From the NCBI RefSeq assembly GCF_036226885.1, contig NZ_CP109027.1:3782001-3846000 (forward strand): a DNA stretch of 64,000 nt. The letters are read 5' to 3'. Position 1 is the stretch's first letter, and each line of letters begins with the position of its first letter. Shown here one piece after another: positions 57,701-64,000 of this stretch. The notes below the pieces were generated by a model that searched no databases, was not told the DNA's origin, and saw nothing but the letters and a program-made list of their open reading frames with translations. A program made the translations under genes and the position numbers. Source of the DNA: Streptomyces sp. NBC_00663. GTDB lineage: Bacteria > Actinomycetota > Actinomycetes > Streptomycetales > Streptomycetaceae.

Positions 57701-59208
57701 CGCGGGAGCCTTTCCGTGGGGTTGACGCGCGTAGCGGGGAGGTGTGGTGCGGGGATGCGGGTGCGGTTCCAGGTGCGGGGTGGGGTGGTCTGCTCGGCCG
57801 TGACCTCGTCGAAGGCCTCGCGGAGCCGGGCGACTCCGGTGGCCAGGGTGGTCGCGTCGAGGGCGAAGGGCAGACGGAGCCGGTTCTCCAGGGTGCCGTC
57901 GGCGCCGAAGCGCGGTCCGGGGAGCACCTGGACGCCGTGCCGTCCGGCGGCCAGCGACAGCTTGGTGCTGAGCTGCGCGCCGAGGTCCACCCACAGGCAC
58001 AGTCCGCCGCGCGGCACGGTGAACCGCCACTGCGGCAGCTGAGCGCGGAGCACCTCGGTCAGGGCGGCGCGCTGGGCGATCAGTTCCGCGCTGCGTCCGC
58101 GCAGGAGGTCGTCGTACGTCTCGAAGAGCCGGCAGGCGATGAGCTGCTGCACCAGCGGGTTGCCGGGGTCGCTGGGGCCGCGTACGGCGACCAGGCGGGA
58201 GATGACCGACTTGGAGGCCCGGACCCAGCCCACCCGCAGCCCGGCCCAGACGGTCTTGCTGAGCGAGCCGATGCTGATGACGGCGCCGGACCTGCCGTAC
58301 GCGGCCATCGGGGGCGGCAGCGGGCCCGCGTCGAGGTTGACCTCGGAGAGCGTCTCGTCCACCACCACATAGGTGCCGCTGCGCAGCGCCGCGTCGACGA
58401 CGGCGCGCCGGGCCGCGTCGGGCATGACGAGGCCGGTGGGGTTGTGGAAGTCGGGCATGAGGTAGGCGACGGCGGGCCGGGGGCCGCGCAGGGCGCTCTC
58501 GATGAGGTCGACGTCCCAGCCGGCCTCGTCCAGGCCGACCGACATCGGGCGGGCGCCGTGGCTGCGGATCGCCTCCAGGGCGTTGGGGTAGGTCGGGCTG
58601 TCGATCAGGACCGGTTCCCGAGGCCGGACGAGGAGCCGGAGGAGCAGCCCCCAGGCGTGGTGGGCGCCGACGGTGACCATGATCTGGTCGGCGCTGGTGC
58701 GCACGCCGCGGGCCGTGTAGTGGTCGGCGATGGCCTGTCGCAGGGCGGGCAGCCCGACGAGGTCGTAGCCGTGGCCGTCGGAGTGCCGGGCCATCCGGGT
58801 CGCGGTCTCGGCGACGGCGAGGCTGAAGGCCGGTTCCGGTGCCGGCAGTGACGCGCAGGTCAGGTCGATGTGGGTGTCGACGGCCTGCCCCGGCACCCAG
58901 GACAGGGCGCGCGGCGCCCGTTCGGCGCCGTCGGGCAGGGCGGCGTAGCTTCCCGCGCCCTGCCGGCTGCGGAGGTAGCCCTCCTCGCGCAGCCGCTGGT
59001 AGGCCGAGGCCACGGTGTTTCTGCTGATGCCCCAGGACGCGGCCAGGGTGCGTTCGGCCGGGATCCTGGCCGCCACCGAGAGGCGTCCGTCCAGGATCAG
59101 TGCTTTGAGCGCCTGCGCCAGGTCCATGTAGGCGGTGCCCTGTCGCCAGTCGCCGAGCAGTCTTGCCAATTGGTCCGCGTTCACCTTTTGGGCGACGTCG
59201 TCCCTCAT
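57697..59208 (-). CDS. MocR-type regulator (GntR helix-turn-helix plus aminotransferase domain)
   Basis: The product (503 residues) has a GntR-type DNA-binding domain (about 25-95: MDLAQALKALILDGRLSVAA, LAASWGISRNTVASAYQRLR) fused to a class I PLP aminotransferase domain (about 115-475) with the PLP-binding Lys in ISIGSLSKTVWAGLRVGW. MocR proteins usually regulate vitamin B6, GABA, taurine or similar pathways rather than catalyse transamination. As part of the operon it may control it in response to a PLP-bound amine. ATG 59208 is used; the frame further upstream looks non-coding. Its end (TERLPR) recurs in the small repeat ORF that follows. Confidence 0.9.
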   Translation of the reverse strand: MRDDVAQKVNADQLARLLGDWRQGTAYMDLAQALKALILDGRLSVAARIPAERTLAASWGISRNTVASAYQRLREEGYLRSRQGAGSYAALPDGAERAPRALSWVPGQAVDTHIDLTCASLPAPEPAFSLAVAETATRMARHSDGHGYDLVGLPALRQAIADHYTARGVRTSADQIMVTVGAHHAWGLLLRLLVRPREPVLIDSPTYPNALEAIRSHGARPMSVGLDEAGWDVDLIESALRGPRPAVAYLMPDFHNPTGLVMPDAARRAVVDAALRSGTYVVVDETLSEVNLDAGPLPPPMAAYGRSGAVISIGSLSKTVWAGLRVGWVRASKSVISRLVAVRGPSDPGNPLVQQLIACRLFETYDDLLRGRSAELIAQRAALTEVLRAQLPQWRFTVPRGGLCLWVDLGAQLSTKLSLAAGRHGVQVLPGPRFGADGTLENRLRLPFALDATTLATGVARLREAFDEVTAEQTTPPRTWNRTRIPAPHLPATRVNPTERLPR

Positions 59209-59327
59209 TGCGGTCCCCCCGCTAGTCAGGTTCGTTTTCCTGCCAGCGGGAGTCTTGGCCGAGAAGAGCGCTACTACAAGATCTTTTGGAAAGTTTTCAC
59301 GATCGGGAAATACTTCGGCCAACGTTG

Positions 59328-60596
59328 TCACTCGCCGTCCCATTTGCGGAGAGCGGGCAGTGCAAACACCGCGACCAGCAGGGAGAGGGCGCCGCCGATG
59401 ATCCACGGAGCGACGAGTCCCAGCCAGTCGGCGACGAATCCGCCGACCAGCGCGCCCAGCGGCATCGCACCGAAGGCGAACATCCGCCCGGCGCCGCTCA
59501 CCCGGCCCATGAGCTCGTTGGGGATGAGCCGCTGACGTACCGACCAGGACACGACGTTCCACATGGACAGCGCGATCGAGAAGAGGGTGAACAGGGCCAC
59601 CACGGTGACCGGGTCGCGTCCCACCAGGCCGATCGCCAGCCAGGCCAGTGGGCACACGATCTGCACGCCGATGGCGACCTGCCGGGCGCCGAAGCGGTCC
59701 ACGACCCGGTTGCTGACCAGTCCGCCGATCACCCCGCCGATGGCCATCGCGGCCAGCAGCAGCCCGTATCCCCGGTCGCCGATGCCCAGCACGTCGTGCG
59801 AGAAGAGCACCAGCGTGGCCAGGGCCATCGACTCGCAGAAGTTGCCGGAGCCGGCGATGAGGGTGAGGGTGCGCGGCAGCCGGTTCTTGCCCAGCCAGCG
59901 CAGCCCTTCGGCGATCTCGGTGCGCATCGCGGTCGGCTTCTCGGGGCGGGGCGGTCGGCCGGTGGCGCGAATTCGAGACAACAGCAGCAACGACACGAAG
60001 AAAGCGATCGCATTCAGCCAGAACGGCAGCGGAATAGCGAACGCGAACAGTGCCGCGCCCAAAGGCGGGCCGGCAAATTCTCGGGAAACCGAGGCGGTCG
60101 CGACGAGTCGTCCGTTGGCTGCTTCCAGATGGTCGGACTTCACCAGGGTGGGCACCAGGGCCTGGCTGGCGCCGGTGAAAAGGATCTCCGCGCAGCCCAC
60201 TCCGAAGGCCAGGACGTAGAGCATCCAGATCTGCGCCAGGTCGAAGGTGGCGATGACGGCGACCACCACGACCAGGACCACCTGGGCGGCCTGGGCGCCG
60301 ACCATCAGCCGGCGCCGGTCGAAGCGGTCCACGAGCGCGCCGCCGATCAGGGCCAGCAGCAGCCAGGGCAGGGTGCGGGCGGTGGCCACGCCGGCCACCA
60401 GGCTCGGGTCGCTGGTGAGCGACTTGGCGAGCAGCGGGATCGCCGCCACGAGCGCGCCGTCGCCGAGGGTGGCGATCAGGTCGGCCGACCAGAGGAGCCT
60501 GAACTCCCGGCCCATCCCCTTGCCTTGGGCGCCGCTCCTGCCCTCCGCCTCGGCCTCCGTCGCGTCCGGCGCGTCCGGCACGGACAACTCGCTCAT
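59328..60596 (-). CDS. MFS transporter (exporter-like)
   Basis: The product (422 residues) has about twelve membrane helices (from residue 30) and the MFS loop GGALVDRFDRRRLMVGAQAA between helices 2 and 3. It resembles the EntS/drug-exporter branch. It lies 13 nt after the ATP-grasp gene stop and 119 nt before the MocR gene start in the same leftward operon, so it probably exports the operon's product or a related compound. ATG 60596 precedes an acidic 30-residue N-terminal tail. Confidence 0.88.
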   Translation of the reverse strand: MSELSVPDAPDATEAEAEGRSGAQGKGMGREFRLLWSADLIATLGDGALVAAIPLLAKSLTSDPSLVAGVATARTLPWLLLALIGGALVDRFDRRRLMVGAQAAQVVLVVVVAVIATFDLAQIWMLYVLAFGVGCAEILFTGASQALVPTLVKSDHLEAANGRLVATASVSREFAGPPLGAALFAFAIPLPFWLNAIAFFVSLLLLSRIRATGRPPRPEKPTAMRTEIAEGLRWLGKNRLPRTLTLIAGSGNFCESMALATLVLFSHDVLGIGDRGYGLLLAAMAIGGVIGGLVSNRVVDRFGARQVAIGVQIVCPLAWLAIGLVGRDPVTVVALFTLFSIALSMWNVVSWSVRQRLIPNELMGRVSGAGRMFAFGAMPLGALVGGFVADWLGLVAPWIIGGALSLLVAVFALPALRKWDGE

Positions 60597-60609
60597 GACA
60601 GGCTGATCC

Positions 60610-61944
60610 TCACGTCGAGTGGTGGAAGACGCCGGCCGTCCGGGTCTTGTCGTTGGCGCTGATGCCGATGACGGCGCTGTCCCCGGCCGGCAGCACCCTG
60701 GCGTAGGCGCCGGCGTGGCCCTGCGGCAGATAGAAGAAGCCCCAGGCCGCCTGCCAGTCCGCCTCGACGCCGGTCAGCGGGTCGACGACCGGTTCCGGCC
60801 GGGGGGTGACGCGTTCCTGGAGCACACAGCCGCCCTCGGCGGCCTCGCGGACCGCCCGCCACCACTCCCCCGCGCCCGTCTCCCAGCCGGCCACGACACC
60901 CTTGCCGCCGTAGAGCCCGTTGGGCTTGAGGATCAGTTCGGTACGGCGGTCATGGCACCGCGCGACCAGTTCCTCGTCGGCGAGGAAGGCGTCGCCGTGC
61001 AGCACCCGGGTCCAGGGCAGCACCCGGTCGATCAGGGCCTGTTCGTCGGCGCTGAACCGGTCCCGGTGCCGGGCGTCGGAGAGCAGGGCCAGACAGCCCT
61101 TCTCGCAGTAGAGGTTGCTCTCCAGCGGGGTCCACAGGACGACGGTGCCCTCCTCGTGGGCCCGGCACAGCGGTTCCACCAGGGCCATCGCCTCGGGGTC
61201 GAGATAGACCTGGTCCGCCTCGAAGCAGCGGTAGACCACGTCGACGGGGGTGCCGTCCAGGTACGGCTTGCCGTGGCGGAAGGCGAGCCGGCCGATCTCC
61301 CCGATCCGGAAGTCCAGGCCGAAGCCCCGCATCAGCTCCCGCAGCGGCTGCCAGGTCGCGCCCCATCGGTCGAGCCCGCCGGGGCCTTCGAGCAGCGCCA
61401 CCACAGGATCGCCCCCGCCCGCCGTCACGGCCGCCCCCGCCTTGCGCAGCGCGTCGGCGAGAGCGCGGCCGGTGTGGGTGTAGCCGAGGCCGTGTGCGGC
61501 GGCGAAGGACGCGAAGGCGTCGTCCTGTTCCAGCAGGACCCGGGGGATCTCCCCGGCCCGGTCCCAGCCGCCGACCTCGCTGCCGATGCCGAACTCCAGC
61601 AGCTTGAACGCCGTGCCGTCGTGATAGACGTCCGCCCGGCCCGCGTGCGGCGGGGCGCCGCCGCCGAGCCTGCGCATCACCGCGCCGCGCCGCTCGTCGA
61701 GGCCCAGGGCGGTGCAGAAGGCGTCGAGATCACCGTCGTAGAGCCGCTCGGGCAGGGAGGTGAGCAGGGCCAGCATGCGGTCGAGGTCGGCCGCGAAGCC
61801 GTGCAGTTGGTCCTTGGCCACGAACAGGGGGCGGGAGAGGTACTCGCCGGGCCAGTCGGCGAGCGAGGGCGCCTTGCGCAGGGTGGGGGCGGAGTCGGGG
61901 CGTACGGCCGACTCGTTGAAGGCCCGGGTGACCGCGTCCGTCAT
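60610..61944 (-). CDS. ATP-grasp ligase of the circularly permuted/glutathionylspermidine-synthase-like type
   Basis: The product (444 residues) has FKLLEFGIGSEVGGWDRAGE (113-132) resembling the acid-rich substrate region and LILKPNGLYGGKGVVAGWE (337-355), an ATP-grasp nucleotide-binding segment with Lys340. Such enzymes activate a carboxylate as acyl-phosphate and join it to an amine. It starts with ATG in the 4-nt overlap with the MOSC gene. In this operon it is the obvious candidate for forming the amide or peptide bond of the product. Substrates cannot be predicted. Confidence 0.75.
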   Translation of the reverse strand: MTDAVTRAFNESAVRPDSAPTLRKAPSLADWPGEYLSRPLFVAKDQLHGFAADLDRMLALLTSLPERLYDGDLDAFCTALGLDERRGAVMRRLGGGAPPHAGRADVYHDGTAFKLLEFGIGSEVGGWDRAGEIPRVLLEQDDAFASFAAAHGLGYTHTGRALADALRKAGAAVTAGGGDPVVALLEGPGGLDRWGATWQPLRELMRGFGLDFRIGEIGRLAFRHGKPYLDGTPVDVVYRCFEADQVYLDPEAMALVEPLCRAHEEGTVVLWTPLESNLYCEKGCLALLSDARHRDRFSADEQALIDRVLPWTRVLHGDAFLADEELVARCHDRRTELILKPNGLYGGKGVVAGWETGAGEWWRAVREAAEGGCVLQERVTPRPEPVVDPLTGVEADWQAAWGFFYLPQGHAGAYARVLPAGDSAVIGISANDKTRTAGVFHHST

Positions 61945-62729
61945 CGCACGAGCTCCCTCGCCATGACGTCCTGCACGGCGAGGGTGTCGCCGAGCAGGAC
62001 GGTGCCGGGGCGGGCGACCGTGGCGTAGACACCGAAGGTGCCGGCCGAGGCCTGCACGAGGCTGCGCAGGATCTCGCGGTCCTTGGGCAGGTTCCGCTGC
62101 GGCTGCGTCACCATCACACAGCGCTGGGTGGCCTGGGTGACGTCCAGGACGACGTTGCCGATCGCGGCGCGGGTGCCGAGGAAGGCGTCCTCGGCCGGTC
62201 CGTGGCCGGGTGTGCCCAGCAGGACGTTGGGGCGGAAGCGGCGCACGTCCCAGGTGCCGTCGGGGTGGCGGGCGCCGGCCGCGCGCAGGGCGCCCTCGCT
62301 CAGCAGGTGCACCGGGGCCTCGTCGACGAACTTGCCGGCGGGCAGGTCGAAGGTGGACAGGGACGAGGGCTCGGCCGGGTCCGAGCGGTACTCCTCGACC
62401 GTGTGCACCCGGCCGGTCTGGCGGCGCAGCTGTACGGCCTGGCCGAGCCAGTCGCCGAGGATCGCGTCGGCGTCCGGGTCGGCGGTGGTGAACCGCCGCC
62501 CGTCCGGCAGGGTCAGCTCGGCCCCGGCCTCGTGACGGCGCGCCGTGGCGTCAAGGAGCCGCGGCTCCCGCTTGGCGGTGAGCACCCGGCCGGTGGCCGC
62601 GACGACGACCGCGAACTCACGGTCGCCGACCACTCCGCTCGGCCCGAGGAACAGCCGGTCCGCGCGCTCGCCGCCCATGGACTTCACGGGGTAGCGCCAC
62701 AGCTGTACGACGGGCAGTGCCGCGCTCAC
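61941..62729 (-). CDS. MOSC N/C-domain protein (YcbX/mARC-like)
   Basis: The product (262 residues) has the beta-barrel MOSC_N start (LPVVQLWRYPVKSMGGERAD, GVVGDREFAVV) and a MOSC core with RFRPNVLL (164-171) and the molybdenum-ligand Cys204 in QATQRCVMVTQP. E. coli YcbX and the mitochondrial mARC proteins have this form and reduce N-hydroxylated substrates. YcbX ends in a [2Fe-2S] ferredoxin; this protein ends before it, and the ferredoxin domain is found on the adjacent GNAT protein. GTG 62729 overlaps that gene's stop (GTGA). Its stop overlaps the ATP-grasp start (ATGA). I infer a split N-hydroxyl (amidoxime, N-hydroxyguanidine) reductase. Confidence 0.8.
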   Translation of the reverse strand: MSAALPVVQLWRYPVKSMGGERADRLFLGPSGVVGDREFAVVVAATGRVLTAKREPRLLDATARRHEAGAELTLPDGRRFTTADPDADAILGDWLGQAVQLRRQTGRVHTVEEYRSDPAEPSSLSTFDLPAGKFVDEAPVHLLSEGALRAAGARHPDGTWDVRRFRPNVLLGTPGHGPAEDAFLGTRAAIGNVVLDVTQATQRCVMVTQPQRNLPKDREILRSLVQASAGTFGVYATVARPGTVLLGDTLAVQDVMARELVR

Positions 62730-63529
62730 AGGTCCAGCACCAGGTCGGTCACCGGCTGCGAGATGCACAGCAGCACCTCCCCCTCGTCGGGGTCGCCCTG
62801 GGGCGGCACGTGGTAGCGGACGGTGCCGCGCTTGAGCCGTACGGCACAGGTGCCGCAGACGCCCGCCCAGCACAGCGACTTGGTCTCCACGCCGTTGTCG
62901 TCGGCGAAGGGCAGCAGGGAGTCGTAGGAGCCGTCCCAGCCGAACTCGGCGGAGCTGCGGTCGAAGGTGATCCGCAGCTCGGTCAGTCCCGCGAGGACCT
63001 CCACGCCGTCGTAGCCGCCGACGGTGGCGCGGCCCAGGGCGACGGACTCGCGGGCCGGGTCGACCAGGGCGAGGCGGGCCGCGGGCAGCCCGGCGGAGTC
63101 GACGGGCTGGAAGCCGTAGCGGGCGAACCAGGCGGAGGTGGTCTTGGAGAAGACGAGCACCTGCGCGTAGCCCTCGGCGTGGGCCGCGCCGACCATGCTG
63201 GCCAGCAGCAGCCGGCCGAGGCCGAGGCCGTGCCGTTTCTCGTCGACGGCGACGTTGTAGATCTCGGCGAGGGCGTCGAAGCCGCGCAGTCCCGCGCAGC
63301 CGACGACCTCGCCGTCGGCCTCCAGGACCCGGAAGTCCTCGGAGAGGGTCTCGAACAGCGCGCGTTCACGGACGAGGAGCTGCCCGGCGTCCATGAAGGG
63401 CAGCGACAGCCGGTACATCGCCTCGGCGTCGTCGGCGCGGGCCCGGCGGAACCGGACGTCGACGAACTCGTCACCGCCCCGGCTCAGGGCGACGTCGATC
63501 ACCTTGCTGGTGTTCAGGTTGATGGGCAT
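62726..63529 (-). CDS. GNAT (N-acetylglutamate-synthase-like) fused to a [2Fe-2S] ferredoxin
   Basis: Residues 25-165 form a GNAT acetyltransferase closely like the short actinobacterial N-acetylglutamate synthase (Rv2747 type): LVRERALFETLSEDFRVLEA, VVGCAGLRGFDALAEIYNVA and FARYGF. Residues 185-267 form a plant-type [2Fe-2S] ferredoxin with Cys220, 225, 228 and 255 (LCWAGVCGTCAV and LLCISQP), CX4CX2CXnC. I know of no standard protein with this pairing. ATG 63529 lies 5 nt after the amidinotransferase stop and its own stop overlaps the MOSC start. The ferredoxin half is proposed to feed electrons to the MOSC protein; the GNAT half should acylate an amino group. Confidence 0.8.
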   Translation of the reverse strand: MPINLNTSKVIDVALSRGGDEFVDVRFRRARADDAEAMYRLSLPFMDAGQLLVRERALFETLSEDFRVLEADGEVVGCAGLRGFDALAEIYNVAVDEKRHGLGLGRLLLASMVGAAHAEGYAQVLVFSKTTSAWFARYGFQPVDSAGLPAARLALVDPARESVALGRATVGGYDGVEVLAGLTELRITFDRSSAEFGWDGSYDSLLPFADDNGVETKSLCWAGVCGTCAVRLKRGTVRYHVPPQGDPDEGEVLLCISQPVTDLVLDL

Positions 63530-63534
63530 GGCCG

Positions 63535-64000
63535 CTACACGTACGACTCGAGGGAACCCTGGCGACGTACGTCCAGGGAGCAGCAGTGGAAGCCGCCGCC
63601 GAAGGTGCGCCCGTGTCGGTAGGGCACGGGTACGGCGGTGAAGCCCTCCTTCTCCAACTGGCGGGCCAGTTCGGTCTGCTTGGCCGGGACGATGACCGTC
63701 TCCTCGTTGACGGAGAGGATGTTCATGCCGATCCAGGTGGAGGCGCGCGGCCAGGTGAGGCCGTAGCCGTCGTCCTCGGGCTCGTCGAACCAGATGATCT
63801 TCCAGTTCCGCAGCGGCGCCGGGACGGTCTCCGGGGTGAGCCGGCCGGCGTTGGCGAGGAGCACGCCGGGGCGCAGGATGTGCAGGGTGGTGCCGACGTG
63901 GTCGTCGCAGATCGAGATCTCGTGGACGGTGAACTCGGCGCCGAGCGCCCGCCGGAGCCAGGCGGCGCCGGTGCGGTTGCCGGTGTTGCTGACGTTGAAG
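63535..64000 (-). CDS. Amidinotransferase (AGAT/StrB family), C-terminal part
   Basis: Only the last 154 residues are in the window; the start lies beyond 64000. The C-terminal motif GGGFHCCSLDVRRQGSLESY matches the catalytic-Cys signature of L-arginine:glycine/inosamine-phosphate amidinotransferases, and DDHVGTTLHILRPGVLLANA aligns with the segment that carries the catalytic His. Such enzymes move the amidino group from arginine to an acceptor amine, giving a guanidino compound. It is the most upstream visible gene of the operon and sets a guanidine theme for it. The acceptor is unknown. Confidence 0.85.
   Translation of the reverse strand, partial: FNVSNTGNRTGAAWLRRALGAEFTVHEISICDDHVGTTLHILRPGVLLANAGRLTPETVPAPLRNWKIIWFDEPEDDGYGLTWPRASTWIGMNILSVNEETVIVPAKQTELARQLEKEGFTAVPVPYRHGRTFGGGFHCCSLDVRRQGSLESYV

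Noticed and set aside
57701..58030. Longer version of the repeat ORF extending upstream through the MocR gene.
   Set aside because: The upstream part is an out-of-frame reading of MocR; only the part after ATG 57700 has its own ribosome site and repeat structure.
1..64000. tRNA or rRNA genes, integrase/attachment sites, insertion sequences.
   Set aside because: I scanned for T-arm motifs, transposase/integrase-like proteins and terminal repeats and saw none.

Overview
The window is high-GC actinobacterial chromosome, almost certainly Streptomyces. It carries the developmental genes bldM and whiD, an ShbA-type sigma factor, guaB, a guaB-like paralogue and guaA in the order I remember from the S. 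coelicolor SCO4767-SCO4796 interval, together with GTG/TTG starts, many 4-nt stop/start overlaps and WhiJ-like XRE/DUF397/ATPase genes.

Left part (1-12 kb). The 3' half of a c-di-AMP (ydaO-type) riboswitch precedes a secreted NlpC/P60 cell-wall hydrolase; a second NlpC/P60 gene follows at 3.8 kb. Next comes an accessory block. A DUF4062 protein overlaps a 926-residue fusion of a KGGVGR-type MinD-like ATPase, a TIR-like domain, an nSTAND1 ATPase and two membrane helices (4.9-9.4 kb), which looks like a conflict or signalling system. Behind it lie an HTH protein and a WhiJ-like triad (9.4-12.2 kb).

Middle part (12-50 kb). A PspC-histidine kinase/response regulator pair faces a PspC/LiaF-like membrane protein. 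After several conserved unknowns come guaA and a chorismate mutase. The mutase is preceded by what looks like a leaderless, Phe/Tyr-rich leader peptide and an attenuator. Then follow an LAETG sortase substrate, a GMC oxidoreductase/aldehyde dehydrogenase pair, and a run of six kinase-family genes (30.5-41.9 kb). Five look catalytically complete. The sixth is a pseudokinase with about 370 residues inserted in its activation segment. A serine hydrolase, glpD, a nucleotide-sugar dehydrogenase homologue that has lost its catalytic residues, a guaB-like paralogue and guaB complete this part.

Right part (50.6-64 kb). shbA and bldM (reading left) and whiD (reading right) sit around a clear sigma-BldN promoter. 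After a LysR/MOSC pair and an SDR gene begins a leftward operon that runs off the right edge: amidinotransferase, GNAT-[2Fe-2S] ferredoxin fusion, MOSC protein, ATP-grasp, MFS exporter, MocR regulator, a repeat-built small ORF, mycothiol-dependent enzyme, N-acetylglutamate-kinase-like protein and B3/B4-domain protein. Its content suggests a guanidine- or arginine-related specialised metabolite. The MOSC protein and the ferredoxin domain together reproduce the architecture of YcbX-type molybdenum N-hydroxyl reductases, split over two overlapping genes.

The strongest candidates for undescribed biology are the right-hand operon with its split YcbX-like pair, the DUF4062/KGGVGR-TIR-STAND pair, the chorismate mutase attenuator and the pseudokinase. 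I saw no tRNA, rRNA, CRISPR array, insertion sequence or integrase. All homology statements come from reading motifs, not from searches.
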